From the NCBI RefSeq assembly GCF_900182645.1, contig NZ_FXTA01000003.1, forward strand, positions 310,001 to 374,000: a DNA stretch of 64,000 bases, given 5' to 3'. Of this stretch, positions 19,858 to 28,027 are shown in pieces. Numbering within the stretch: position 1 is the first letter of the stretch; every line of letters begins with the position of its first letter. The position numbers and the translations under genes are program-made. This stretch comes from Flavobacterium resistens (GTDB taxonomy: Bacteria; Bacteroidota; Bacteroidia; Flavobacteriales; Flavobacteriaceae). The notes under the pieces were generated by a model. The model made no database searches. It saw nothing but the letters and a program-made list of their open reading frames with translations, and was not told the DNA's origin.

Positions 19858-21636
19858 ATGGTTTCAATCACACGCCTTTTTGATTTTCCCTATTATCAAC
19901 AAGAAACTTACAACCTTCCGGTTGCTTTAGCAACAAAAAAAAACGGAGTCTGGGAAAAAACATCTAGCCAGGAATATATTGCAAAAGCAAATGCAATTTC
20001 GAGAGCATTATTACGAATGGGCATTCAAAAAGATGACAAAATTGCCCTGATTACATCAAATAACCGTACCGAATGGAATATCATGGATATTGGTATTCTG
20101 CAAACAGGCGCACAGACGGTTCCAATTTATCCAACAATATCTGAAGAAGATTACGAATATATATTAAACCACAGTGGCAGTATGTACTGCTTTGTGTCTG
20201 ATGAAGAAGTACTTCACAAAGTAAACCTTATCAAGGCAAATGTACCGACTTTAAAAGAGGTTTATTCTTTTAACGAAATTCCAGGTTGCAAACACTGGAG
20301 CGATTTATTGTTGTCAGGCGAAGATGAAAGCAATCAAAATGAAGTTGAAGCTAGAAAAGACAGCATTCAAACAGATGATTTAGCGACTATTATTTATACT
20401 TCAGGAACAACAGGAAGACCAAAAGGCGTTATGCTTTCGCACAAAAACATTGTTTCGAATGTTTTAGACAGCGCTCCTAGAATTCCGTTTGATCCGGGAA
20501 AAAGCACTGCATTGAGCTTCTTGCCTATCTGTCATATTTTTGAAAGAATGATCTTGTACATTTATCAATATTATGGAGTTTCGGTTTATTTTGGAGAATC
20601 AATTGACAAAATCAGTGATAACTTAAAAGAAGTTCGTCCGACTGTAATTACAGCTGTACCAAGACTTTTAGAGAAAGTTTATGATAAAATTTATGCAAAG
20701 GGAGCCGAATTAACTGGCATCAAGAAAAAACTGTTTTTCTGGGCTATTGATTTAGGTTTAAGATACGAACCATACGGAGCAAATGGTGCTTGGTATGAGT
20801 TCCAATTAAAAATTGCCCGCAAATTGATTTTCAGCAAATGGAAAGAAGGTTTGGGTGGAAATTTAGATTTAATGGTTTCTGGAAGTGCCGCTTTACAGCC
20901 ACGTTTGACGAGAGTTTTTGCTGCTGCAGAAATTCCGGTTATGGAAGGTTACGGATTATCTGAAACTTCTCCGGTAATTGCGGTTAACGATCAAAGAAAC
21001 AGAGGTTTCAAGATTGGAACTGTTGGAAAAGTGATTCGCAATGTAGAAGTAAAAATTGCCGAAGACGGAGAAATTCTTTGCAAAGGACCAAACGTAATGT
21101 TAGGTTATTTTAAAGATCCTGAAAAAACTGCTGAAGCTTTGCAAGATGGTTATTTCCACACGGGAGATATTGGAGAAATCGACAGCGAAGGTTTCTTGAA
21201 AATCACCGATCGTAAGAAAGAAATGTTCAAAACTTCGGGAGGAAAATATATTGCACCACAAATCATTGAAAATGCCATGAAGCAATCTCGTTTTATTGAG
21301 CAGATTATGGTGATTGGTGATGGCGAAAAAATGCCAGGCGCTTTTATTCAGCCAAATTTTGAATTCGTAAAAGAATGGGCAAAAATCCATAAAATTACTT
21401 TAGGAAAAACAGATAAAGAAATCAGCGAGAATCCAGATGTAATCAAACGCATCGACGAAGAAGTTGAAAGCATTAATGAGAAATTTGGAAACTGGGAAAA
21501 AATCAAACGTTTTGAGTTAACTCCGGATGTTTGGTCTATCGATGGCGGACAACTTACTCCTACTCTAAAATTAAAACGTAAAATCATTAAAGAAATTTAC
21601 AAAGATCTTTACGCTAAAATCTATGGTCATAATTAA
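19858..21636 (+). CDS. fadD: Long-chain-fatty-acid-CoA ligase (AMP-forming)
   Basis: A 592-residue acyl-CoA synthetase that activates fatty acids with ATP and CoA. The P-loop-like motif IIYTSGTTGRPKGVMLSH is at about residues 180-197, the adenylate block EGYGLSETSP near 366, and YFHTGDIGEIDSEGFLKITDRKKE followed by TSGGKYIAP near 431-470. Length and motifs match the FAA/FadD15 long-chain group. It probably feeds the beta-oxidation operon at 33.2-39.7 kb, although it is not adjacent. A bidirectional terminator follows. Confidence 0.92.
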   Translation: MVSITRLFDFPYYQQETYNLPVALATKKNGVWEKTSSQEYIAKANAISRALLRMGIQKDDKIALITSNNRTEWNIMDIGILQTGAQTVPIYPTISEEDYEYILNHSGSMYCFVSDEEVLHKVNLIKANVPTLKEVYSFNEIPGCKHWSDLLLSGEDESNQNEVEARKDSIQTDDLATIIYTSGTTGRPKGVMLSHKNIVSNVLDSAPRIPFDPGKSTALSFLPICHIFERMILYIYQYYGVSVYFGESIDKISDNLKEVRPTVITAVPRLLEKVYDKIYAKGAELTGIKKKLFFWAIDLGLRYEPYGANGAWYEFQLKIARKLIFSKWKEGLGGNLDLMVSGSAALQPRLTRVFAAAEIPVMEGYGLSETSPVIAVNDQRNRGFKIGTVGKVIRNVEVKIAEDGEILCKGPNVMLGYFKDPEKTAEALQDGYFHTGDIGEIDSEGFLKITDRKKEMFKTSGGKYIAPQIIENAMKQSRFIEQIMVIGDGEKMPGAFIQPNFEFVKEWAKIHKITLGKTDKEISENPDVIKRIDEEVESINEKFGNWEKIKRFELTPDVWSIDGGQLTPTLKLKRKIIKEIYKDLYAKIYGHN

Positions 21637-21660
21637 AATTCCAAAATAGTTAACCAAAGG

Positions 21661-21693
21661 AAAAGGCTGTCTTTATTGAGACAGCCTTTTTTA
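21661..21693. terminator. Bidirectional terminator between fadD and the exonuclease gene
   Basis: A 12-bp perfect stem (AAAAGGCTGTCT / AGACAGCCTTTT, loop TTATTG) with T residues on the plus-strand side and A residues on the other. It serves converging transcripts. Confidence 0.88.
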
Positions 21694-22236
21694 ATTTTGC
21701 AGACACCAATGCAAAATCTTAGCGATGTTTTTAGCATCATCAATTCCGCGGTGATGCGTTCCTTCCAACGGAATATTAAGCAGCGCCAAAGCACCATTCA
21801 TTCCGGTTGGTTTTACCAAACCAAACTTTTCGGCAAAATGCTCTTTAACATTAATATGCTCATCTGCCATTGGATATGAAATACCGAACGATTTACACTG
21901 CTTTTTAAGCATATTCAAATCGTATTGACCGTAACTTGCCCAAGTGTACAAATCGGGATTGTATTGGTCGATTAACAAATCAATAGCTTCTTCAAAACTT
22001 ACTCCATTTTGATCCAGTAAATCCTGAGTTATTGTTGTCAATTCTGTACAAAACGGACTAACGCTAGAACGTTGCGGTTTTATCAAAATCCCTTTATTCT
22101 TGGAAATTTCGCCAGTCGCAGTATCTAAGACCGCTAATCCGATTTCAATAATTTCATTTTGCTGTCCGCTCGGGACTGCGCCTTGCCAACATGTGGCTTC
22201 TAAATCGATAATAATAATTTTATCTGTAGCTTTCAT
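21691..22236 (-). CDS. 3'-5' exonuclease, DEDDh type (ERI-1/KapD-like)
   Basis: A 181-residue ribonuclease-H-fold exonuclease. Exo I is IIIDLEATCW (D and E metal ligands), Exo II lies in ASYGQYDLNMLKKQC, and Exo III is HHRGIDDAKNIAKIL with the His and Asp of the DEDDh set. All four acidic residues are visible, so it should be active. Relatives (ERI-1, KapD) trim RNA 3' ends, which suits the RtcB-containing neighbourhood. It lies 37 bp after the 161-aa gene on the same strand, so both are probably one transcript. Confidence 0.88.
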   Translation of the reverse strand: MKATDKIIIIDLEATCWQGAVPSGQQNEIIEIGLAVLDTATGEISKNKGILIKPQRSSVSPFCTELTTITQDLLDQNGVSFEEAIDLLIDQYNPDLYTWASYGQYDLNMLKKQCKSFGISYPMADEHINVKEHFAEKFGLVKPTGMNGALALLNIPLEGTHHRGIDDAKNIAKILHWCLQN

Positions 22237-22273
22237 TTTTTTTAATTTTTAATAATTGTTTTAATTCTATCTT

Positions 22274-22759
22274 TTAGAAAAATAAGCTTTTAAAATCTAG
22301 AAAGAAACTTCTTTTCTTAGACTTTTTTTCAGCGCTCTTCTTTTCAAAAACAGCTTTCACTTTCTCCATTCTTTCGATTGGTTTTGCTTTCTCAGTTTTA
22401 GAATTTTCGTAAAACTTTTTGAAAGGACGCAATTCAAAATCAACCAAAATTGCAGCCATATTAATAGCATCAATGTTTGACGGATCTGTTTCGCCTTTGA
22501 AGAACGTTTCGATAGGTCTGAACTTATCTTTCTTCTCCTTAAACTTATTCTTTTTGGTGTGATCGAAATCTAAACCCAAAAGATTACTGAAAACATTTAA
22601 ATCCTCTTTTGTTGGGTTATTTTCGAAAATCAACCAGCACAAATCACGAAGTTTTCCACGAGAAGGCTTGTACAAATAATCAAAGTATTTCCCTTCTTTT
22701 TCGATTTCGTATTTTTTTCTAATTGCGTTTTTATATTGTTGTAATGTATTGTTTTGCAT
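22274..22759 (-). CDS. Conserved hypothetical protein, 161 aa, basic tail
   Basis: I do not recognise this family. It is a soluble protein rich in Lys and Phe, with a mostly helical first part (LQQYKNAIRKKYEIEKEGKYFDYLYKPSRGKLRDLCWLIF) and a lysine-rich tail (KKSAEKKSKKRSFF) that could bind nucleic acid. It is the upstream partner of the exonuclease gene, 37 bp apart, which suggests, but does not prove, a role in RNA or DNA handling. Confidence 0.7.
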   Translation of the reverse strand: MQNNTLQQYKNAIRKKYEIEKEGKYFDYLYKPSRGKLRDLCWLIFENNPTKEDLNVFSNLLGLDFDHTKKNKFKEKKDKFRPIETFFKGETDPSNIDAINMAAILVDFELRPFKKFYENSKTEKAKPIERMEKVKAVFEKKSAEKKSKKRSFFLDFKSLFF

Positions 22760-23037
22760 GGTATTTTGATTTTGTAATTCTTGGGAATCTCAGGAAATCG
22801 AAGGCTTTTCTAAGAAATCCAATATCACACAAGTTCAAAAGCACCATTGCTTTACCAGAGAAATATCTCTAAATGATATATATAATTTTCCTAAAATTCA
22901 CCTTTTCCTTCCATAGGTTAATAAGTTCTAAATCCATCTCTCTACTCGAGGCAAATGGCGACTCACTAAATTCCACTTTATCTGTTTGACCACTATAGTC
23001 TGACCTAAGTCCTATTTTTTGATTCATCCTAATTTTT

Positions 23038-23135
23038 TTTTTAGTTTCTAAGGGACTAAGATGCTGAGATACTAAGTTTTTTCTTTTAGCACTCTGAACC
23101 TTTGTCACTTTGTTTTTTTGTTCCTTTTTCACTTG
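23038..23135. repeat. 8-bp-periodic inverted repeat
   Basis: The left arm reads TTTCTAAG, GGACTAAG, ATGCTGAG, ATACTAAG at exact 8-bp steps. The right arm reads TTAGCACT, CTGAACCT, TTGTCACT, TTGTTTTT, TTGTTCCT, TTTTCACT, also at 8-bp steps and roughly the reverse complement of the same unit (AGnnnCnA). Confidence 0.65.
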
Positions 23136-23143
23136 CCGTTAAG

Positions 23144-23174
23144 GCAAAAAAAAAGCACCCGATTAAAGGTGCTT
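23144..23174 (-). terminator. Terminator of small transcription unit A
   Basis: On the minus strand the stem AAGCACC / GGTGCTT (8-nt loop) is followed by nine T residues. It lies 25 bp after the stop of the 31-codon ORF. Confidence 0.85.
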
Positions 23175-23198
23175 CATGACAAATACGATATAACTATC

Positions 23199-23294
23199 CT
23201 ATTGCTTATATTGATGCACCGACATGTAAAAGCTTTCACGATCCGAAATCGAGGCTGCTAATCCTGGGTTGTGTATGTATAATTTAAAACTCAT
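23199..23294 (-). CDS. Putative 31-aa peptide of small transcription unit A
   Basis: A short ORF, MSFKLYIHNPGLAAS then ISDRESFYMSVHQYKQ, between a consensus promoter (23358-23390) and a strong terminator (23144-23174). The leader before the ATG is A-rich (AACAACAACAA, AAACAAATAAA), as usual for translated genes in this phylum. The peptide is polar and has no recognised motif. The unit may equally be a small RNA; support for translation is only the reading frame and leader. Confidence 0.4.
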   Translation of the reverse strand: MSFKLYIHNPGLAASISDRESFYMSVHQYKQ

Positions 23295-23357
23295 TTTATT
23301 TGTTTTTTATAATTGTTGTTGTTGTTTTATGAAACGCTATGTTTTAATTTTGTTTGG

Positions 23358-23390
23358 CAAAGATAGGATAGAAAAAATCATATTTCCAAA
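23358..23390 (-). promoter_or_regulatory. Promoter of small transcription unit A
   Basis: On the minus strand TTTG, a 21-bp spacer and TATCTTTG match the Bacteroidetes promoter pattern exactly. The ATG of the 31-aa ORF is about 63 bp downstream. Confidence 0.75.
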
Positions 23391-23628
23391 TCTTTTTTAA
23401 TATTAATTTTCTGATTACCAATTAGTTATGCTAAAAATTTAGACAAAGAAATTCCTGTCCGCAAACTGGTGCAGATCTCTATTTTGTATCAAATGACTGT
23501 TACTCATCAGATTACTTTCCAAGACTATATCTTCCTATTTTTATTAATCATTAAACATTTTGGTCAATTATTTTTTTAATTTTTTTTAGTTCTGGTTTGT
23601 TTTTCTATCATTTTAAACGTCTTTCTTG

Positions 23629-23674
23629 TCATGTTGAGCGAATTTCATTGTCACACTGAGCGAAGTCGAAGTGC
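23629..23674. repeat. REP-like dispersed element
   Basis: GTCATGTTGAGCG (23629-23641) and TGTCACACTGAGCGAAGTCG then AAGTGC (23649-23674) are two tandem variants of the same unit, which is also found inside purL at 13639-13667. It lies just downstream of the terminator of small unit B. Confidence 0.7.
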
Positions 23675-23681
23675 TTTAAAA

Positions 23682-23710
23682 CAAAAAAAGCGTCCTACAA
23701 TGTGGACGCT
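23682..23710 (-). terminator. Terminator of small transcription unit B
   Basis: On the minus strand the stem AGCGTCC / GGACGCT (8-nt loop) is followed by seven T residues, 26 bp after the stop of the 34-codon ORF. Confidence 0.85.
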
Positions 23711-23735
23711 TTTCTATTTTATGATGAGTTTGATT

Positions 23736-23840
23736 CTAAATCTTACATTTCAATTTCACAAAAATACATACGCATCCTGAGCTTACAGCTGGAGAATTTC
23801 CGGCTAAAGTTTCAAAATTTTGGCTTATTGATAGTATCAT
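23736..23840 (-). CDS. Putative 34-aa cysteine-containing peptide of small transcription unit B
   Basis: A short ORF, MILSISQNFETLAGNSPAVS then SGCVCIFVKLKCKI, with Cys at 23, 25 and 32, an Ala/Gly/Ser-rich middle and a basic, hydrophobic end. It sits between a consensus promoter (23871-23903) and a strong terminator (23682-23710). The shape recalls a small secreted or modified peptide precursor, but no maturation or export gene is near. It could also be a small RNA with a chance ORF. Confidence 0.42.
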   Translation of the reverse strand: MILSISQNFETLAGNSPAVSSGCVCIFVKLKCKI

Positions 23841-23870
23841 TGTGTTTTTTTATGTTTTTAATTACAGATA

Positions 23871-23903
23871 CAAATGTAGTATATTTTGTGATAATTTAAC
23901 AAA
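23871..23903 (-). promoter_or_regulatory. Promoter of small transcription unit B
   Basis: On the minus strand TTTG, a 21-bp spacer and TACATTTG match the Bacteroidetes promoter pattern, with the same spacing as in unit A. The ATG of the 34-aa ORF is about 30 bp downstream. Confidence 0.75.
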
Positions 23904-24005
23904 TATTGGTTAAAATAAAATTTTTATAACAAAATCCTATAAATTGATATTTGTGCAGTTTGCATTTTTTATTCTTAAAACTATTCAGCTTTAAGAACAT
24001 TATTT

Positions 24006-26351
24006 TTAAGTTTCCATTAAAAACATAATTAATCTTTCTTTACTAATTTCTGTGTTCCAAATTCTCTCTTCATTCAAATAAAAACAAAATAACTCTTCTT
24101 CATAATGTTCAAAAAAAATCTTTCTAAAAGAGAAAATCGGATCATCAGATTCGTAACTAAAATCGAAAGACGTTGTGCTTATTTTTAATTTTACATTAAA
24201 CTCTTTATACCTTTCTTTTTCAAATTGCAGGTTATACACAACGTCGCATGATATAATTTCATCTGCATGTTTTATATTGTAAAATGAGATGTTGTAACCA
24301 TAATATAATAATTCAGGTAATTTTAAATTAACTTCAGATCTATCTTTTAAAAAGCTCCATTTTTTATATCCATCAAATACATATTTGAGTTTATTATTAG
24401 AATTATATAAGCATTTTATTTCTTCAGGCTCAAAAGAATTTTCTTGTTTTTTGAGTTTTAATTTAAAAATAAAAGGTTCATAAACTTTTGCTTCTATTTC
24501 AGGAACAAACGGAAAAATTGATTTAAAAAAAGAATTATTAGTTTTATTCAGGCTGCTAAACTGTTCTTTTTCAAACTCATCTACTGTATAGGTTGTTTCA
24601 TTAGAATAATAATTTAAAACTTTATTCGAATCTTCAAAATTTACAATTACAGTATCGAAATCATAGCCTAATTCACTTTTAAAATTATCATAAGAAATCT
24701 TTCGGGCATATTTTAAATCCATTTCATCATTCTTAAAAACAACTCGTGTAATTTCTCTACCAAAAAAGTCCTGAACCAAAATTCCCTTGTAATGTCCAAT
24801 TTCTAATGTCTCAACTACACTTTCAAAAATATCATATACAAAATATCCATTTTGATGCTTTTTATTATGATAAACAATAAAATTTCTTGTAGAATAAAAT
24901 TCGAAATCTTCTGGTTTTTCCTGATCAGAACAATAGTATTCTACAAAAGAACAGGAATTATCTTTATAAGTTTTGATTTCTTTTGTGAGCTGGTTTATTT
25001 TTACTTCTTTCTTATATTCATATACTTTTTTAATTTCATTTTCTGAAATAACTTGACCAAGATGATTTTTATAAATAATTTCTATTTCTTCTTTTGAACT
25101 TTCCGGAACCTCCGAAAAAAAAGATTTAAAAAAAGGATCTTCTATCCTATTAATATAAGTTTCAAATTTTAGATTTGGCATTTCCCAAACAGTATCCTCC
25201 CACATAGAATCAGAACCAAAACCACAATCATCTATATAAGAGATTGCACCAGAATCATCATACATGTAAATACTTAGTATCTGAGATTCATAATTGTTTT
25301 TGTAACAATACTTAATTAAAGAATGGGTTCTAAATTTATTACTAAGAAGATAATTAACACTAATCAATTGATCTTGATAATTGTAAACCTCATTTCTTTT
25401 TTCGATTACCATTCCATTTTCGTCATACTGTATAACTTCCCAATATGTGCAATTATTTTTGATTATAGGTTTATGATAAAAACAATACTCAATCCCATTT
25501 TGCATTTCTTCCAAAAAGTCTTCAATGGTTTCGTCAATATTTAGAAAGTAAGTTTTCGATACAATTTTTCCATACGCAAATTTTTCTATAAAACGTTTCT
25601 TCTTATCTAAATACAAAGTTTTATGAAAAAATCGTTCTGTAAAAATTTCTTTAAATGCTATTTTGTTTTTGTAATAATCTGAATATTCAATACAAATTTC
25701 AGGAATGTTAAAATCTGAATTGGGAATTATGGGAAAAAATGATTTTAAAAAATCTTTATCAATATTTAGATGATACCTTTCTGAAAAATCATTTGTAAAT
25801 AAAAATTCCTGAAGATTCATTTCTAAATTTTCATTTGAAAAATATGCCGATTTAAAATCTCCGTTTTCAAAATAGTTAACGCTTATAGTCGAATCTTCTT
25901 CAACCTTTCTGCTCAAAATTGAATATTTAGCATCACTTTTTATTGTTTTGGAAAAATTAAAAAAGCTGGAATCCTCATAAGTTTTCAAACTATTACCTGT
26001 TTTTACAACTAAGTTTTCCTCTTTATCTTTTATTATAATCGATTGTTGTTCAAGATTTCTAAAATCATAACTTTGAAACAAATAGACTGTAAAACCAAAC
26101 TTATCGAATAATTTATAATGAAAACTTCTATCTAAAAATTGATTATTTTCAAGCAATATTTCTTCTATTGACTGATTGTTATTCAAATAGTAAATCGTAA
26201 AATTACTATTACTGTCAGATGAGATATATTCGGTTCTTATAAGTTCATCATCAATATAAAAATTCTTGAAAAAGTTTTTTACAGTATGAAGTTCTTCCTT
26301 TGAAATAACTTTTTCATTTCTACCTGATTTATATATAATTTCTTCCTCCAT
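24006..26351 (-). CDS. Large modular protein of unknown function (about four 200-residue repeats)
   Basis: A 781-residue soluble protein without signal peptide or membrane segment. I recognise no family. A short motif recurs: FFKNFY at 27, FLKSFFPIIP at 201, FFKSFFSEVPE at 407 and FFKSIFPFVPE at 608, so the protein looks like four divergent modules of 175-205 residues, each beginning with this motif and continuing with beta-rich, Tyr/Phe/Asn/Lys-rich text. The modules contain short YxxNxxxI-like elements reminiscent of YD or MORN-type hairpins. Base composition is more AT-rich than its neighbours. It follows the DUF434 gene by 27 bp on the same strand and may share its transcript. Confidence 0.8.
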   Translation of the reverse strand: MEEEIIYKSGRNEKVISKEELHTVKNFFKNFYIDDELIRTEYISSDSNSNFTIYYLNNNQSIEEILLENNQFLDRSFHYKLFDKFGFTVYLFQSYDFRNLEQQSIIIKDKEENLVVKTGNSLKTYEDSSFFNFSKTIKSDAKYSILSRKVEEDSTISVNYFENGDFKSAYFSNENLEMNLQEFLFTNDFSERYHLNIDKDFLKSFFPIIPNSDFNIPEICIEYSDYYKNKIAFKEIFTERFFHKTLYLDKKKRFIEKFAYGKIVSKTYFLNIDETIEDFLEEMQNGIEYCFYHKPIIKNNCTYWEVIQYDENGMVIEKRNEVYNYQDQLISVNYLLSNKFRTHSLIKYCYKNNYESQILSIYMYDDSGAISYIDDCGFGSDSMWEDTVWEMPNLKFETYINRIEDPFFKSFFSEVPESSKEEIEIIYKNHLGQVISENEIKKVYEYKKEVKINQLTKEIKTYKDNSCSFVEYYCSDQEKPEDFEFYSTRNFIVYHNKKHQNGYFVYDIFESVVETLEIGHYKGILVQDFFGREITRVVFKNDEMDLKYARKISYDNFKSELGYDFDTVIVNFEDSNKVLNYYSNETTYTVDEFEKEQFSSLNKTNNSFFKSIFPFVPEIEAKVYEPFIFKLKLKKQENSFEPEEIKCLYNSNNKLKYVFDGYKKWSFLKDRSEVNLKLPELLYYGYNISFYNIKHADEIISCDVVYNLQFEKERYKEFNVKLKISTTSFDFSYESDDPIFSFRKIFFEHYEEELFCFYLNEERIWNTEISKERLIMFLMET

Positions 26352-26378
26352 TTTAAAAGTATCATTTGACTTCTTTGT

Positions 26379-27113
26379 TTATTCACACGAAATTACGGTT
26401 TCTTTCATCGTCATTTTAGACAGTACATAATTCATCAAATTGAAATTAGTTAAAGCATTATCCAAAATCCAAGCATCAGAAGTGACAGCAATCCAATAGC
26501 TATCAGCTATTACTTTATCTGGATTATAGACCAATTCTACTTTCCAATCATATTGTTTTTCTAAAGCTACTTCTTCGATCATTTTTTTCAATCTTCCACT
26601 ATTTGAAACAGGTTTATCGAAAAACCAATGAATAGTTTTGACTTTTTCTTTTTGATAGAAATCAGCAATTATTTCTATTGCTTGAGATGTTTGTTTTACT
26701 CTCTTATAAGTTCCGTGCACACTCGACAAATCACGAATAAAACCATCTTGTCCTTTAAAGACATAAGCGTTTGATAAAATGCTTTCTAATAAAATCAAAG
26801 CATTAAAACCATCTATAGCAATTTCTTTTCCTTCTAATTCTTGACTTTGAATTTCTTTTGCTTTTCGGTTTTCGATCTGGTTTTGAGAAGCGCTCATTCC
26901 GCGAACTGCCTGTTGCTGACGAGAATTTAAACGATATCGGTTTCCTACCAAAGCTAATGTCGCTTTTTCGCCATAACCTCTACTCAGGAAATAAGACAAA
27001 TCTGTTACAGCTTCTTTTAACTTCAACTGTATTTTCTCTGTTCCGAATAAAATATCGTCACTTGCTTCTTTTCCTCTGTTTTTTAGATCTGTCATGACTT
27101 TGATTTTTTTCAT
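26379..27113 (-). CDS. DUF434/DUF5616-type protein
   Basis: A 244-residue protein. The N-terminal part (about 30-80: YFLSRGYGEKATLALVGNRY, LNSRQQQAVRG) matches the DUF434 signature, and the C-terminal part (about 95-240: IAIDGFNALILLESIL ... IHWFFDKPVSNSGRLKKMI ... VIADSYWIAVTSDAWILD) matches the linked DUF5616 domain, whose Asp-rich pattern suggests a PIN/Rossmann-like nuclease fold. Function is not established. The start may be the internal Met7 (MTDLKNRG), since an inverted repeat directly precedes the first ATG. It belongs to the minus-strand series with rtcB and tatD. Confidence 0.8.
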   Translation of the reverse strand: MKKIKVMTDLKNRGKEASDDILFGTEKIQLKLKEAVTDLSYFLSRGYGEKATLALVGNRYRLNSRQQQAVRGMSASQNQIENRKAKEIQSQELEGKEIAIDGFNALILLESILSNAYVFKGQDGFIRDLSSVHGTYKRVKQTSQAIEIIADFYQKEKVKTIHWFFDKPVSNSGRLKKMIEEVALEKQYDWKVELVYNPDKVIADSYWIAVTSDAWILDNALTNFNLMNYVLSKMTMKETVISCE

Positions 27114-27139
27114 CCTGACAGATTATAAAACCTGTTAGG
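27114..27139. repeat. Inverted repeat CCTGACAG / CTGTTAGG
   Basis: Two 8-bp arms with one mismatch, separated by 10 bp, touch the start codon of the DUF434 gene. Confidence 0.45.
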
Positions 27140-27162
27140 TCTTGTACTAAATTATAAATTCT

Positions 27163-27993
27163 TTAAACCAAAAAATCTGAAATCAGTCGTTGTTTGAATC
27201 GATCGATAGGCTTCAGATCGACATTGGTATCTCCGTTGAGAATATCAAAAGGATCGTCTAAACCGCTAATTAATAAATACAAATAGCAAAACAAAAATGT
27301 AATGGCAGAAGTTACTAAATAATCTGCCGAGGGGCTTTTGAATTTAGTAATAAGTAAAAGTGACATTACGATAAACAAGATACTTTGCAGCAAAGTATAA
27401 GCCGGTTTGATAAAATTGTTTCTCGAAATCGAATAGGCACGGGTAAGTTGTTTTCGCATCGCATTGGTATTTTCCTGTATACCTTTTATGGCTTCTTTGT
27501 CGACACCTCTTTCTGCAAAATAATAGGCAATCTCATTTGATTTTCGAATTAAAGGAAAGATAATAGTAGAGTCTTTTCCGTGAGAATATATCCATGCAAT
27601 AATACCATCGGTTATGGCGATCATTTGCTCACGCAAAAAAGTGCTGTTTAATTCTTCCCTGCACAAATCTGAAGCTCCTATTCTTGGTGCTCTGTAAGCC
27701 AGATAAATCCAATCTTTGATCGCTTCGAGATTTGAAGCAACTTCGCCTGGGATTTTTTCACTTTCTTTAAAATCGGTCATGGTTGCGGCCAGTAACAATC
27801 CGAACACAAAAAATGCACCCGTAAAAATAATCGTAATATCGGATAGCTCTATCAAATCGTGAAAATCCTGTCCGTAAAGAGAAAGCTTTTTAAATATAAA
27901 ATTTTTAATTAGTAATATGGCTAATGCCGCAATAAATGACTTTATGATTATGGTTCTGTGCAGTACAAATTTCATTATATTCTTTTTTGGCAA
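27163..27993 (-). CDS. Bestrophin-like/DUF4239-like membrane protein
   Basis: A 276-residue protein with four membrane segments in two pairs (about 15-31, 48-68, 205-222 and 231-249) and a long polar helical region between them containing NSTFLREQMIAITDGIIAW and NTNAMRKQLTRAYSISRN. This two-plus-two layout resembles bestrophin-like and DUF4239 proteins, which may form anion channels; the assignment is by topology and is weak. It lies 49 bp upstream of the DUF434 gene on the same strand. Confidence 0.6.
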   Translation of the reverse strand: MPKKNIMKFVLHRTIIIKSFIAALAILLIKNFIFKKLSLYGQDFHDLIELSDITIIFTGAFFVFGLLLAATMTDFKESEKIPGEVASNLEAIKDWIYLAYRAPRIGASDLCREELNSTFLREQMIAITDGIIAWIYSHGKDSTIIFPLIRKSNEIAYYFAERGVDKEAIKGIQENTNAMRKQLTRAYSISRNNFIKPAYTLLQSILFIVMSLLLITKFKSPSADYLVTSAITFLFCYLYLLISGLDDPFDILNGDTNVDLKPIDRFKQRLISDFLV

Positions 27994-28027
27994 ATTAAAT
28001 AAAAATCTTCATGAATCAGGATTTTAT

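Larger units (their letters stand above)
22760..23198. other. Gene-poor stretch with 8-bp-periodic repeat and terminator
   Basis: No convincing gene fills this stretch. A minus-strand reading frame at 22869-23132 runs through a dispersed repeat; its inner part from a Met at 23027 (52 residues) is hydrophilic and unsupported by promoter or spacing. The right half holds the 8-bp-periodic inverted repeat (23038-23135) and the terminator of the small unit at 23.2 kb. Confidence 0.5.

Noticed and set aside
22869..23132. Minus-strand ORF of 87 codons, or its inner 52-codon part from 23027
   Set aside because: The first part runs through the 8-bp-periodic repeat. The inner part has no promoter-like element or similarity that I recognise, so it stays unsupported.
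23038..23135. CRISPR-like array because of short regular repeats
   Set aside because: Units are 8 bp, contiguous and degenerate, without spacers, and no cas gene is present.
23702..23899. Plus-strand ORF of 65 codons opposite small unit B
   Set aside because: It starts with GTG inside the terminator stem and runs antisense through the promoter of unit B; no promoter of its own is visible.
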